From the NCBI GenBank assembly GCA_902826335.1, contig CADEEL010000014.1, positions 6,418-68,510 on the forward strand: a DNA stretch of 62,093 bases, given 5' to 3'. A program made the position numbers and the translations under genes. This document shows positions 1-8,544 of the stretch, in pieces. The DNA is from an uncultured Alphaproteobacteria bacterium (GTDB lineage: Bacteria; Pseudomonadota; Alphaproteobacteria; Caulobacterales; Aquidulcibacteraceae). The notes beneath the pieces are model-generated. The model worked only from the letters and a program-made list of their open reading frames with translations. It ran no database searches and had not been told where the DNA came from. Position 1 is the stretch's first letter, and every line of letters begins with the position of its first letter.

Positions 1-148
1 CTGTTACGCGCGATGGCGCGGACGGACCGGCTGGCGTGACGTCGACGCCGACATTACCGGCGGGGCATTCGCCAGCGAACGCTGGCGCGGCGGCGCCCAC
101 GAATAGTGCGCCTGCAATGCAGGCGGCGCGTATGAAGGTCATTTGCAT
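1..148 (-). CDS. Secreted protein, N-terminus only (cut by window edge)
   Basis: The frame opens at ATG 148 after GGAG about 8 bases upstream and runs off the left edge without a stop. The first 25 residues form a clear Sec signal peptide: a short basic start, a hydrophobic core and an AFA cleavage site before GECPAG. Only about 24 mature residues are visible. The GECPA start followed by a Gly/Pro/Thr-rich stretch recalls small periplasmic cupin proteins of alphaproteobacteria, but that is a weak memory-based match. Export is well supported; function is not. Confidence 0.65.
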   Translation of the reverse strand, partial: MQMTFIRAACIAGALFVGAAAPAFAGECPAGNVGVDVTPAGPSAPSRVT

Positions 149-175
149 GGTCAGCTCCGAGTGTGGTTGCGGTTG

Positions 176-421
176 TTACTTCTTCGACGGTGCGTGCCGA
201 GGGGCGGCGGGTGAGGCGGCCGGCACCTCCGCGTTCGCACCATTGGTGAAACGGTGGCGCGCGAGTTCAAGAGCCGAGGTGCTCATCTCGGAAATCGTCT
301 CCACGGTGAAATTGAGTTGCGCGACGCCGCGCTGCACCACCGCCTCCACATATGCGGCATAGGCGCGGGTGGTTGCAGCCGGATCGGTCGGGTTCGGCGT
401 GGCCGCGCTGCGCAACGTCAT
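176..421 (-). CDS. Small hypothetical protein (81 aa)
   Basis: The ATG at 421 gives 81 residues; a TTG three codons upstream is possible. There is no signal peptide or membrane segment. The middle of the protein has amphipathic helical character with small residues (about residues 20-60) and the tail is Ala/Pro-rich. It lies 27 bases upstream of the secreted-protein gene and could share its transcript. The short helical make-up is loosely phasin-like, but no family is recognised and the reading frame itself is only moderately supported. Confidence 0.4.
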   Translation of the reverse strand: MTLRSAATPNPTDPAATTRAYAAYVEAVVQRGVAQLNFTVETISEMSTSALELARHRFTNGANAEVPAASPAAPRHAPSKK

Positions 422-573
422 CTTCGGCAATTAAGATGTGCACCCTTTTGCATCGCCCTGACGGCGACCATGTTCATGAATCGCCAAGCGAGAGATTGCG
501 CGCTATAGACACGCCGTCCCGACTGTAACCAATCGGCCGGTTGATCTGTAAGTACCCGCCAGAGAGCGATCCC

Positions 574-792
574 ATGGACGTGTCCGCCGCACAGCTTATC
601 TGGTCAGTGGTCGGCGCCTATTTTGGCGTCGGATTCGTTGTAGCGATTGCATTGGTCGGCGGGCTTGTGCGTCGCTTTGATCCGTTAGCGGCGCAGGCGC
701 CGTGGCGCGTGAAGCTCATTCTTTTGCCGGGCATGACGGCGCTGTGGCCCTTGCTCGCGATCAAGTCGCTGCGTGGCGCGAAAGCGCCATGA
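574..792 (+). CDS. Small membrane protein of the Rieske operon (72 aa)
   Basis: The start is ATG 574, giving a protein that opens with MDVSAAQLIW; a TTG further upstream looks spurious. One strong transmembrane helix spans about residues 7-30 and a second hydrophobic stretch lies near 45-62, leaving a basic tail. It is the first gene of a tightly packed operon: its TGA overlaps the ATG of the next gene. The context suggests an accessory or assembly subunit for the ferric-reductase/Rieske protein encoded downstream. The family is not recognised by name. Confidence 0.65.
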   Translation: MDVSAAQLIWSVVGAYFGVGFVVAIALVGGLVRRFDPLAAQAPWRVKLILLPGMTALWPLLAIKSLRGAKAP

Positions 793-932
793 CGCGCTGG
801 CAACGTCGCGTCCATTTGTGGACTTGGCTCTTGGCCGCGCTGGTGATCCTGGCATGCGCGGTCTTGGCTCTTGACGTACGCCACCGCGTCGGCGCTGCCC
901 TTCAGTCCATTGACTCGATCGAGGGGCGCTGA
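789..932 (+). CDS. Very small single-pass membrane protein (47 aa)
   Basis: It starts at ATG 789, overlapping the previous stop by ATGA, and its own TGA overlaps the next ATG at 932. Residues 8-29 form one hydrophobic helix flanked by Arg/His-rich ends, which predicts a single-pass inner-membrane protein. Two overlapping junctions in a row are strong evidence that this short frame is translated as part of the operon. The role is unknown; it probably works with the Rieske/ferric-reductase membrane protein that follows. Confidence 0.6.
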   Translation: MTRWQRRVHLWTWLLAALVILACAVLALDVRHRVGAALQSIDSIEGR

Positions 933-1990
933 TGTCGCACGGCTACCGCATCGTCCAATGGACCCCGTTCAAAAAGTCCTTCGACCTCGCTCTCGCGATC
1001 GGCGTTGCGATTTTTCTATCGGTCTATGTCGCGACGGCAGTTCTTACGCAGCCGCCAGGCCAGAGCTTCACGCCGATTCAACTCATGATCCGGGCGCTCG
1101 GCGCGGCCGCATTCTCGCTCCTAACGATCATCCTCGCGATCGGGCCGCTGGCGCGGCTCAGCATCCGCTTTACGCCGGCGCTTTACAATCGCCGGCATCT
1201 CGGCGTCACATGTTTCGCGATCGCGCTCACGCATGCCGGCTTGGTTGTGCTGTGGTATCATGGCTTCTCCGATCTCAATCCGCTCGTATCGCTTCTCATC
1301 TCCAATCCGCGTTACGATGCGATTGGCGACTTTCCATTCGAGTCGCTCGGTCTCATCGCGTTGCTGTTCCTCTTCCTGCTCGCGGCCACCAGCCACGATT
1401 TCTGGAACGCCAATCTGGGGCCGGTCCTGTGGAAGTCGATCCATATGAGCGTCTATCTCGCTTATGTGTTGATCGTGGCGCACGTCATGTTGGGCGCGGT
1501 CCAGTCGGCGCGCATTGATGTCTACGCCTGGCTCGTGGCGGGCGCGGCGCTGAGTGTCGCCATCCTCCACATTGTCGCGGCGTTGCGTGAGCATGCGCGT
1601 GACACGGCGAATGTGCATAATGGGGATGGTTGGATCGAGGTTTGCGCCGTCATGGACATCCCGGACGCGTGCGCGCGCATCGTGACGCCGCCGCGGGGCG
1701 AGCGCATCGCGGTTTTTCGCGATGCGTCGCGCATCTTTGCATTGTCGAACGTGTGCAGGCATCAGGGCGGTCCCCTGGGCGAGGGGCGGATCGTGGATGG
1801 CTGCGTCGTGTGCCCGTGGCACGGCTTCCAGTATCGCCCCGAGGACGGCCGCTCGCCGCCGCCTTATGCGGAAATGGTGTCGACGTATCGCACGCGGATC
1901 GAGAATGGCGTTGTCTTTGTCCATGAACGGCCGCTCGCGCCCGGCGCTCATACACCGCCCACTCTCATCGGCGCGGAGGCGACCGCGTGA
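932..1990 (+). CDS. Ferric-reductase-like membrane domain fused to a Rieske [2Fe-2S] domain
   Basis: The 352-residue protein has six or so hydrophobic helices in residues 15-215, with His residues placed as in ferric-reductase-like cytochrome domains (for example LTHAGLV and SIHMSV). The C-terminal 130 residues are a Rieske domain with C275-x-H277 and C294-x2-H297, the four cluster ligands. It should pass electrons between membrane haem and a Rieske cluster; partner and substrate are unknown. Start and stop both overlap neighbouring genes. The domain assignment is firm, the physiological role open. Confidence 0.85.
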   Translation: MSHGYRIVQWTPFKKSFDLALAIGVAIFLSVYVATAVLTQPPGQSFTPIQLMIRALGAAAFSLLTIILAIGPLARLSIRFTPALYNRRHLGVTCFAIALTHAGLVVLWYHGFSDLNPLVSLLISNPRYDAIGDFPFESLGLIALLFLFLLAATSHDFWNANLGPVLWKSIHMSVYLAYVLIVAHVMLGAVQSARIDVYAWLVAGAALSVAILHIVAALREHARDTANVHNGDGWIEVCAVMDIPDACARIVTPPRGERIAVFRDASRIFALSNVCRHQGGPLGEGRIVDGCVVCPWHGFQYRPEDGRSPPPYAEMVSTYRTRIENGVVFVHERPLAPGAHTPPTLIGAEATA

Positions 1991-2730
1991 CAAAGGACGA
2001 CTTCTTCATCGGCTGGGCGGAGACGCCGAAGAAAGACCGCCGCTTCATGCTTGGCGCCGCGCTTGGCCTCATCGCTGGCGGCGCCGGCCTTGCGGGTTTG
2101 CTCGCCAGCGCTCACGAACCGGCAGGCGCTGGCGCATGGGATCAGGGCGATGTGCGCGCATTCGCGGGCCAGCTTGTTCGAGAACCCTATCCCGCCTTGG
2201 TGACGCACGATATTGATGGCGCGCCGCGCACCGCGTTCCTGGTTTCAAACTCCAAGCGCGGCGTGCAAGGCCGCTTGCGGCGTCACGCTGGCGATGCCGT
2301 GCGCGTGCGCGGCACGCTCATCGCGCGCGGCGCTCACGCGATGATCGCCGCAATCGATGGCGATGATTGGATCGCCGCTGCGCCCGCGCCGCCCGCGCCG
2401 GCCTGGCCCGCCGTTGACGAGGGCCCGGCTCTGCTCACGGGCGAAATTCTCGACGCCAAGTGCTGGTTCGGCGCCATGCGCCCTGGTGATGGCAGGGTTC
2501 ACAAGGCTTGCGCCTCGCTGTGCATTCGCGGCGGCTTGCCGCCCGCCTTCTGCGCGCGCGGCTGCGGCGACGATGCTGACATTCTGCTTTTTCTCGAAGC
2601 GGACGGAAGCGCCCACGGACAAGGTCTGCTCCCTTTCGTGGCCGATCCTGTGTACGCGATGGGGCGAATTGTCCGCGTTGGCGATGTCAGGCAGTTTCGT
2701 GTCTCGCTAAGAGACATACGGCGGATTTGA
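1987..2730 (+). CDS. Conserved hypothetical protein of the Rieske operon, one N-terminal membrane anchor
   Basis: The GTG at 1987 overlaps the previous stop (GTGA), so it is translationally coupled to the Rieske protein. Residues 20-42 form a Gly/Ala-rich transmembrane anchor. The rest would be a soluble domain with an OB-like central part and a Cys-rich block around residues 158-196 (AKCWFG, KACASLC, FCARGCG) that could bind a metal or form disulfides. Its position suggests a partner or maturation factor for the Rieske/ferric-reductase protein. No named family is recognised. Confidence 0.75.
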   Translation: MTKDDFFIGWAETPKKDRRFMLGAALGLIAGGAGLAGLLASAHEPAGAGAWDQGDVRAFAGQLVREPYPALVTHDIDGAPRTAFLVSNSKRGVQGRLRRHAGDAVRVRGTLIARGAHAMIAAIDGDDWIAAAPAPPAPAWPAVDEGPALLTGEILDAKCWFGAMRPGDGRVHKACASLCIRGGLPPAFCARGCGDDADILLFLEADGSAHGQGLLPFVADPVYAMGRIVRVGDVRQFRVSLRDIRRI

Positions 2731-3116
2731 GCGGCGGCGGGTGTTACGAAATTCAAATTTTGGAGCGCGATCGCGACAGGCGCCTGTAAGGCCGCGATCG
2801 ACGCCCTCGCCATGGGTCTCCGCGTCCGCGAAATGAATGGGGGCTTTGTCCCTCTGTAGGCCATTCGGTGAAGGCGATCCGCGCCTCTACCGGGACCTCA
2901 GCTTAGCACTGGAGCGGCGATCAGCGCCTCGGTAAATCCAGAAACCCAGGTCTTCCGAGACTTTTCGCCCTAAATGGTGCCGGAAGATAACTCGGTGGGT
3001 GTCTGTATCCGTTTGAACACTCGAAAGTCTCCCCAAATAGGAGAGCGCTTCATACCCGCAATGATACCGCCCGCAGGGAAGAATGCCTAAGTACGAGTCC
3101 GATTTCCGCGGAATTC
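2731..3116. other. Gene-free junction between the Rieske operon and the island
   Basis: No complete gene is convincing here. The frame of the upstream gene stays open for 44 codons after its TGA (to TAG 2858-2860) and reads like real protein (KAAIDALAMGLRVREMNGG), but no normal start codon opens it, so it may be a remnant. A diverged copy of the tRNA-Leu 3' end lies at 2971-2994. Base composition becomes less GC-rich past this point. Confidence 0.6.
2971..2994. repeat. Candidate left attachment site: diverged copy of the tRNA-Leu(CAG) 3' end
   Basis: Aligned with 22341-22365 at the tRNA 3' end, 21 of 25 columns match, counting one single-base gap. The shared core is TGGTGC(C)CGGAAGA, which on the minus strand is the acceptor end plus CCA. 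A true recent att core would be identical, so this is either an old, diverged attL or a secondary target. The position fits: chromosomal operon to the left, island cargo to the right. Confidence 0.45.
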
Positions 3117-3899
3117 TCAGTCCAGTTCTGCTTCTTCCTCAGCCATCGCATTTCCACGACCCAGAAAATTACCTGGTGAAGCTCGAACCTTTCCGACAAA
3201 CGTATTTGCCAACGGCAGAGCACTAATTCCATCACGAATGCGACGCGCGGTTTCGTAGGTGACTGTGGCACCTTTTCCAGAAATTCCCGCTAGGCCCTCA
3301 AAGACTTCTGGCGATCGTTGTCCCGCAGCGGCAAGCAATTGCCCGATGGCGTCCGGACCGCTGCGCTTAATCGCATCATATGCAGTCGAAAAATTATCGA
3401 TGTTCCAAACCGCCGGCACAACAGCCATGTGCCGGTAGACGTCCGATGCGTCGGAAACGCCGGACGCAACCAACCGGGATCGCTTGTCGGAGTTGAGCAA
3501 ATCGGCGAGCGCGAGCTCGCAAGCGATGATTGTAAGCACAGCCTTCTGGAAGAACATCGGTTCTTTTTCGCGCGCGGCCCTGATTTGATTGCGGGACAAT
3601 GCGTTCCATTTGTCATCACTGTTCGGCATGTTGACGACCTGCGGCCTGATCGCGGCCGCTCGCACCGCCGCGTCTGTGTAGCGCGTCAGATCGACTGCCT
3701 TGAGGTCCGTCGTCCGAAGAAACCAGCGCATGCCTCCGACGAAAAATCTTCTGTGACTGGCGTGATCAAATTCCCAGTTCTCGTAGCTTGCATTGGCCTT
3801 GGTAGGATCGTCGGCGACCGGCTGAACTAGGAAGTCGGCGTAGGCTTTCGGTACGCTTCCCACGTGCCGCTCTGAGACCAAGTTCTTGAAGGCGGACAT
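3117..3899 (-). CDS. Hypothetical protein (260 aa)
   Basis: The ATG at 3899 gives a soluble protein with no signal peptide or membrane helix. It is mostly helical by composition; the first third is rich in aromatic and basic residues (ENWEFDHASHRRFF), and the tail is acidic (EEEAELD). No catalytic motif is recognised. As the leftmost gene of the island, transcribed toward the island edge and next to a restriction-modification operon, it may be accessory cargo. Function unknown. Confidence 0.6.
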   Translation of the reverse strand: MSAFKNLVSERHVGSVPKAYADFLVQPVADDPTKANASYENWEFDHASHRRFFVGGMRWFLRTTDLKAVDLTRYTDAAVRAAAIRPQVVNMPNSDDKWNALSRNQIRAAREKEPMFFQKAVLTIIACELALADLLNSDKRSRLVASGVSDASDVYRHMAVVPAVWNIDNFSTAYDAIKRSGPDAIGQLLAAAGQRSPEVFEGLAGISGKGATVTYETARRIRDGISALPLANTFVGKVRASPGNFLGRGNAMAEEEAELD

Positions 3900-4044
3900 C
3901 GGAGCGCTCTGCGAACCTCAATGGAATCAGCATTCTAGCAGATTCTCCATCAGTCCGAAACCAGGAATTACACTATGTTTCACCCTGTAACGCCTTGAAA
4001 CGCCATGGCAAGCCAGGTAGGCTTTCGGGACTGAGAGGTCCTTC

Positions 4045-4194
4045 ATGCAGACGCTTGTCATTCAGGTCCTAGATTTGGGCGTCGAGATCGGGGCCTTGGT
4101 GTTGCAATTCGTGCTGTTGTGGGCAGGACTCGAGACCCTCAAAAAGAAGCGTCCGCCCGATCGCCCGACCGCTGCGGAGAACGATCAGGAGTGA
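4045..4194 (+). CDS. Very small membrane protein (49 aa)
   Basis: ATG 4045 follows a good ribosome site (GAGAGG, about 5-6 bases upstream). The product has one hydrophobic helix at about residues 4-27 (starting VIQVLDLGVEIGALV), then a basic LKKKRPPDR stretch and an acidic tail, a layout typical of single-pass small membrane proteins with the C-terminus in the cytoplasm. It converges on the unknown gene at 4280-5167. It could be a small toxin-like or accessory protein, but this is inferred only from size, topology and island setting. Confidence 0.5.
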   Translation: MQTLVIQVLDLGVEIGALVLQFVLLWAGLETLKKKRPPDRPTAAENDQE

Positions 4195-4279
4195 TCGGTA
4201 AACGGGTCAGGAATCAGCGCGGGCAACAACGCGCTCTTCGCCGCCGACAGGGCTCGCTGCTTCGATGCGCGGGCGCGAT

Positions 4280-5167
4280 CTACTCATTCCAGGTTTCGCC
4301 GCCGCCGCCGGGGAAGCGGCGATCGGTATTGCGTGCAGAGGCATGATCGGCGGCATCGCTGACGAGCGCGACGCCACCCGATGCAATGCCATCTTCGGGC
4401 CATTGAAGCCGTCCTCGGATTTCGATCTCGCCGTTGGCAGGGATCACGGCGTCTGAGGGGAAGACGAGCCAGAACCCAAGCGGGACGCCGTCGTTGGTGC
4501 CGAACGGAACGCGCAACGCAGGAACCGGCGCGTCGATGATGTTGTCGTTCTGGACGATAGCGCGGAGTAGCGTTTCTCCAGCGCCGGCAATCAATTCTTC
4601 GGCGACCAAACGCATCGGGCTCCAACTTGCAGTGGCGATGGCCGCGCCCGCTTCATCGGCGCAGATCATGTCCAGCGCGGCGATGGCGTGCAGCAATTGC
4701 TCATAGCGGTTGCGGTCGAGCGTGCGGTCGGTGGCCTCGCTGCGGTCTCGGAGATCGCGCAAAAGATCGCGCCAACGGCGCGCATCTTGGCGAAGGTAAC
4801 CGGCAAGATCGGGGGCGCGTACGCGCGCCATGGTCATGAGCGAGCCCGTCTTTTCGAAATAGCTGAGGATGTCGAAAAGCTCGGGCTGGTTCTCGGCGCC
4901 GGAGCCCGTGAAGCCGAGCGTGTAAACGCGGCGACGGTGGGCGCCGCGCCCGCGCTCTTGCAGCAGCAGAGCTTCGGCGGCGATGGCAGTTTCCGTCATA
5001 CTGGACCATTCGACGCCAAGGGCTTCGGCGAGGCGTTCCTGGTCGAGCTGGCGCACGGCCTGGGTCTGCGCTTGCTGCGAAACCGCTGCGACGTAGGGCG
5101 CGCTGATGGCGATGGCGGCCACGTGAATGAAGATCGCGCGCGCGATCTTGTCGTCATTGTCAGGCAT
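4280..5167 (-). CDS. Unrecognised protein downstream of the restriction-modification operon (295 aa)
   Basis: The ATG at 5167 lies 165 bases after the PD-(D/E)XK gene stop, on the same strand, so it may be the last gene of that operon or have its own promoter. The N-terminal 60 residues are Ala/Gln-rich and helical; the C-terminal third looks beta-rich (VPLGFWLVFPSDAVI) and ends in a Gly/Arg-rich tail. It does not look like Vsr or AIPR, the usual extra members of MORC-linked restriction systems. Function unknown. Confidence 0.65.
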   Translation of the reverse strand: MPDNDDKIARAIFIHVAAIAISAPYVAAVSQQAQTQAVRQLDQERLAEALGVEWSSMTETAIAAEALLLQERGRGAHRRRVYTLGFTGSGAENQPELFDILSYFEKTGSLMTMARVRAPDLAGYLRQDARRWRDLLRDLRDRSEATDRTLDRNRYEQLLHAIAALDMICADEAGAAIATASWSPMRLVAEELIAGAGETLLRAIVQNDNIIDAPVPALRVPFGTNDGVPLGFWLVFPSDAVIPANGEIEIRGRLQWPEDGIASGGVALVSDAADHASARNTDRRFPGGGGETWNE

Positions 5168-5332
5168 CGTTGCGCCCCCGCTCCCAGTCGACTCAGCCAG
5201 CCCAGACGCAGAATATCATGAGCGCGGCGGGTGCGGCGTTGGTGCCGATCGAGTTGTACAGTTCGATCGGAGTTCAGATCGTGACCGCCAACGGCGGCGA
5301 CGCCGAAATCAATAGCGGCGTCGCGACCGCCT

Positions 5333-6325
5333 TCAGGCGACGGGCAGAAGGCTGATTTCGGGTACCGTTAGCAATTGCGCGAATACTGAAACTTCCATCG
5401 GCCGAATTTCGTCGAAGTCAGACGAGAATCTGACAGCCGACACGCCTTTTGGCGTGCTGGTGCGAATTGCGGGGACCAGCGCCGCGTCGAAAAACTGAAG
5501 TGAGGATTGCGCCAACGCCAAGTCAAATCGCCACCCCAGGGCAGCCTTCAATGAATCGCCGAGCGTAGCCGCAACGATGAGTCTAAGTCTTGAGATCGCA
5601 GTGCGATTGGTCCCGAGACTGGTCTCGATTCTCAAAATCAGATCAGCAAGGGAGACGCCTCCCCCCGCCGGCTCGACCCAAAGCGATGCGAACGCAGCTA
5701 TTGTGCCGTGTGGGGCGTTGACCTGTTCAAAAGACGCTGAGTGGACGCGGCGCCTGTTTGAGGATGCCTTGGCATCCAGCCGCAATCTTTCGCAGACAAA
5801 GTCAAACCGCTCGTCCGGGTCGGTTCGCCACGCGGCAATCGCTTGTGATGGATCACGCGAAAAGCAAATCACACAGAGTTCGCCGACAAGTCCTGTAAGG
5901 GGTCGGCGCGGTGGAATTCGGAGACGTTGGAAAAGTTCGACCAGATTGCCCACAGCGCCAAAGACCGCTGAGGGCTCCGGAGAAGAACCAAGCGCCGCGA
6001 TCAGCGCCTCCATTGCAAAGGCAAAGTAAAACTCGTTCTCGGGACCGCCCGATGTGCATTGAATGACGCTTAGTCGCTCCGTGCTTAGCTTGCCGTCCGG
6101 CGTTAACAACTCGCACTGCGATCCAAAGGTGGCATCCAAGCCGGCGAGCCGGATTGGAACAGCGCCACCGTCGTGCAGAGTTCGAATGAGGACGGATGCC
6201 GATCCCAGATGGTTGCGGCCAATAAAGTAACCGTCCGCGTCCGGAATGGGGGCGACATGGAACACACCCTCGCGTTCAGAACGCGAAAGCGTATTCAGAA
6301 GGGAGATTACAGCGCCAGAGACCAT
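5333..6325 (-). CDS. PD-(D/E)XK-type protein of the MORC/Z1 restriction system
   Basis: The start is ATG 6325, whose A overlaps the Z1 stop (TAATG); an upstream in-frame TTG is unlikely. In the 330-residue product, GLVGEL supplies an early Glu and DFVCERLRLDAKAS gives a D-x-K pair preceded by a hydrophobic strand, matching the degenerate nuclease core of the PD-(D/E)XK motif family that accompanies Z1 genes. It is the presumed DNA-cutting subunit. The family call rests on motif and operon order together; the catalytic Asp/Glu assignment is tentative. Confidence 0.75.
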   Translation of the reverse strand: MVSGAVISLLNTLSRSEREGVFHVAPIPDADGYFIGRNHLGSASVLIRTLHDGGAVPIRLAGLDATFGSQCELLTPDGKLSTERLSVIQCTSGGPENEFYFAFAMEALIAALGSSPEPSAVFGAVGNLVELFQRLRIPPRRPLTGLVGELCVICFSRDPSQAIAAWRTDPDERFDFVCERLRLDAKASSNRRRVHSASFEQVNAPHGTIAAFASLWVEPAGGGVSLADLILRIETSLGTNRTAISRLRLIVAATLGDSLKAALGWRFDLALAQSSLQFFDAALVPAIRTSTPKGVSAVRFSSDFDEIRPMEVSVFAQLLTVPEISLLPVA

Positions 6326-8544
6326 TACGACTGGCCGGCTTGAACTTGCACAAGCCAACTCTTCGCCAGAGCGGGCGGTACATGGAAAGCGAGAAGGGGC
6401 GCGGCGGTCGCGACCACTTTTTTGTCTTCCTGCTTGAGGTCGAAATAATTCAGATGAACTGACAGTCGATCCGAGGCTTTGAAGACACTGTCCCCAGGAT
6501 AGGCATTTCCGCTGGCAGTCGGACCTTGTTGGAAGTTCTCGATAGACCCGTCGTCGGCTATCGTCCGATCTGCTTTCGCCAGCGGCCTCATTTTGTACAC
6601 TGCCGCCTTGGCGTCCTTGTTGTTCCGCAGAACTTCGCCGAGCGTCACAAGCAGTCCCGTGAAGCTCGCAGTATCGCGTGCATCTTCACAACGATATTCG
6701 ACGAGTGCGTCCAATACGCGAGACAGAGGTACATCACGCGACACCAGATGCTGCTGAGCTGGGAGATTTGATACGTAGGTTGTGTCTGGCGCGAATGTCA
6801 GACCGTCTACCAATTTCGCCAGAACGCTGGTGTTGGCGCCCATCGCATCCGGCGTCAGCATCGCTCCCCGTTGCTGAGTCCACCCGCCCAGTCGGCGCTG
6901 GCGCGAAAGCGGGTCTGAGATCACGGACGCGCGGCAGGGTTGAAGGCTGGGATCGAGAACAAGTCTGCGGCGCCAAGTTCGAAGGTTCTCTCCCGTTGTC
7001 GAAAGGCGCTTGAGCTCTGTGCGCATCATTTGCTCGTGCTCGACGTAGCCTTCGAATGCGTCGCGAAGATCTTGCTCAAGAAAGACGCGGCAAACGCCGA
7101 TGTATTTCTTCTTGTATCCAAAGAACCGGGCGCGCTGCTGCAACGCGTCGGCATTTCCGACACCAATGCCGCGCGGCATATACGTGACGCTCAGGGATTC
7201 TACCGTAAATCCACGATCGACCGCCTGTCCTCCAACCAATATCCACCCTTCGGAATTGCGCCATTCGATTTCAGGCGTTTTAGGTTGGCCGCGCGTATTG
7301 AATTCAATCACCGTTGTATTGCGGAGAGCTCGGGGCAATCGTTCGACTATCTGTTCGAATGACGGAAGGCTCGGTGCAGTTTTTTTAACCTGCGCGTAAG
7401 TGGTAGCAAAGATTTCAAGCACGTCAGCTCGATCAGGATCGCTCGCGGGCAACTTGAGTGCGGTTTCCCACTCCGCCTTTGCGGCTGCTGCCCACGTAGC
7501 ACTTTCTTGGTGCACCACCTTTTCCCTAGCAGGATGTATGAGCATCGATCTGCGGCCGGTCTTTTCAATTATGCTGGCCGCTAACCCAATGAAGTAAATG
7601 CGCAGCGCCGTCAGTAGGCTATCCGGAGGATCGGGCTGGCCAGCGTTTAGGGCCGCTACGTCGAGCGCAGGGATCGTCTCTACATACTTACTAGGTTTCG
7701 AAAAGAAGGTCTCACCGCCGACATAACCAGAGCCCGGCTCAAGAACCCGAACAAAATTCGGGGAGAGCGTGTCCGCAATATTGATCAGAAGCGGCGCTTG
7801 AGGCGTTGCTGTGTACTGTAGGAACGTATGACACGGTAAGGCGTCTCGCAACGCGAGCAACCTAGAGTACGTCGTGCTCTCTTGGCCTTGATTGACTTTG
7901 GAATTGAGGCTGGCTTGATCCGCCTCATCATCGATGACGAGCGCTGGAACGCCGACCAGGTTGAGTCGTTTGAGCAAACTTGTAAGAGACGACAGGCGCT
8001 GGTTTTGCTTTAGCACCGTCAACAGAAATGTTGGCTTCTCGTCTGGCTCTAAGGATTGGTCGCGCCAGTTCTCAATCGCCCGCCGAAGAAATTGCTCGTA
8101 CTGACTGTCTTGCGCTTTTGGGTTTTGGGCCATGATCCAAGCTGGGAGGCCGTCGCCCCCGCCTACATCTAAGTCGTGTGCCAATCGCGCATGCGATTGC
8201 GCCAGCAGACTTGTCTTATTTCCCGCGACGACGATCACTAGCGGAAAGCCGTTGTCCCTTGCCAGCGCAATGACCGTCGTAAAGGAAAGCGTTTTGCCGC
8301 TCTGCACGTAGCCCACGACGAGGCCAGTTTGTCGCCCTGGGGCGCCCTTCGGATTCACGCCCGATCCTAGAATCTGGGCCGCCGAAATCAGCAACGCTGA
8401 ACTTGCCTCACCGTCGAGTCCGCTGCGAGCCGCCAACGCCAAAGCCTGCTCGCCGTGGACGGGCGTCCAATTCATTCCTGGTGGTGGAGGGGCTGCTTTC
8501 AGTACATTTACAACAGCCGAGGTCCCGGGCGTCCCTGAATTCAT
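6325..8544 (-). CDS. Z1-domain ATPase/helicase-like protein
   Basis: The product has 739 residues. GYVQSGKT (about residues 77-84) is a Walker A, LVIDDEADQAS a DEAD-like Walker B, and QYTATPQAPLL the TATP motif III of superfamily 2 helicases. Further on, GGQAVDRGFTVESLSVTYMPR followed by QQRARFFGY resembles helicase motifs V-VI and is the hallmark of the Z1 family. It is probably the DNA-translocating motor of a restriction complex. Its ATG overlaps the stop of the GHKL ATPase gene, so the two are coupled. The C-terminal 250 residues are unassigned. Confidence 0.9.
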   Translation of the reverse strand: MNSGTPGTSAVVNVLKAAPPPPGMNWTPVHGEQALALAARSGLDGEASSALLISAAQILGSGVNPKGAPGRQTGLVVGYVQSGKTLSFTTVIALARDNGFPLVIVVAGNKTSLLAQSHARLAHDLDVGGGDGLPAWIMAQNPKAQDSQYEQFLRRAIENWRDQSLEPDEKPTFLLTVLKQNQRLSSLTSLLKRLNLVGVPALVIDDEADQASLNSKVNQGQESTTYSRLLALRDALPCHTFLQYTATPQAPLLINIADTLSPNFVRVLEPGSGYVGGETFFSKPSKYVETIPALDVAALNAGQPDPPDSLLTALRIYFIGLAASIIEKTGRRSMLIHPAREKVVHQESATWAAAAKAEWETALKLPASDPDRADVLEIFATTYAQVKKTAPSLPSFEQIVERLPRALRNTTVIEFNTRGQPKTPEIEWRNSEGWILVGGQAVDRGFTVESLSVTYMPRGIGVGNADALQQRARFFGYKKKYIGVCRVFLEQDLRDAFEGYVEHEQMMRTELKRLSTTGENLRTWRRRLVLDPSLQPCRASVISDPLSRQRRLGGWTQQRGAMLTPDAMGANTSVLAKLVDGLTFAPDTTYVSNLPAQQHLVSRDVPLSRVLDALVEYRCEDARDTASFTGLLVTLGEVLRNNKDAKAAVYKMRPLAKADRTIADDGSIENFQQGPTASGNAYPGDSVFKASDRLSVHLNYFDLKQEDKKVVATAAPLLAFHVPPALAKSWLVQVQAGQS

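Noticed and set aside
5170..5355. Small plus-strand frame (MSAAGAALVPIELY...) between the PD-(D/E)XK gene and the 295-residue gene
   Set aside because: It overlaps the end of the PD-(D/E)XK gene, has no clear ribosome site and no recognisable features; left as unproven.
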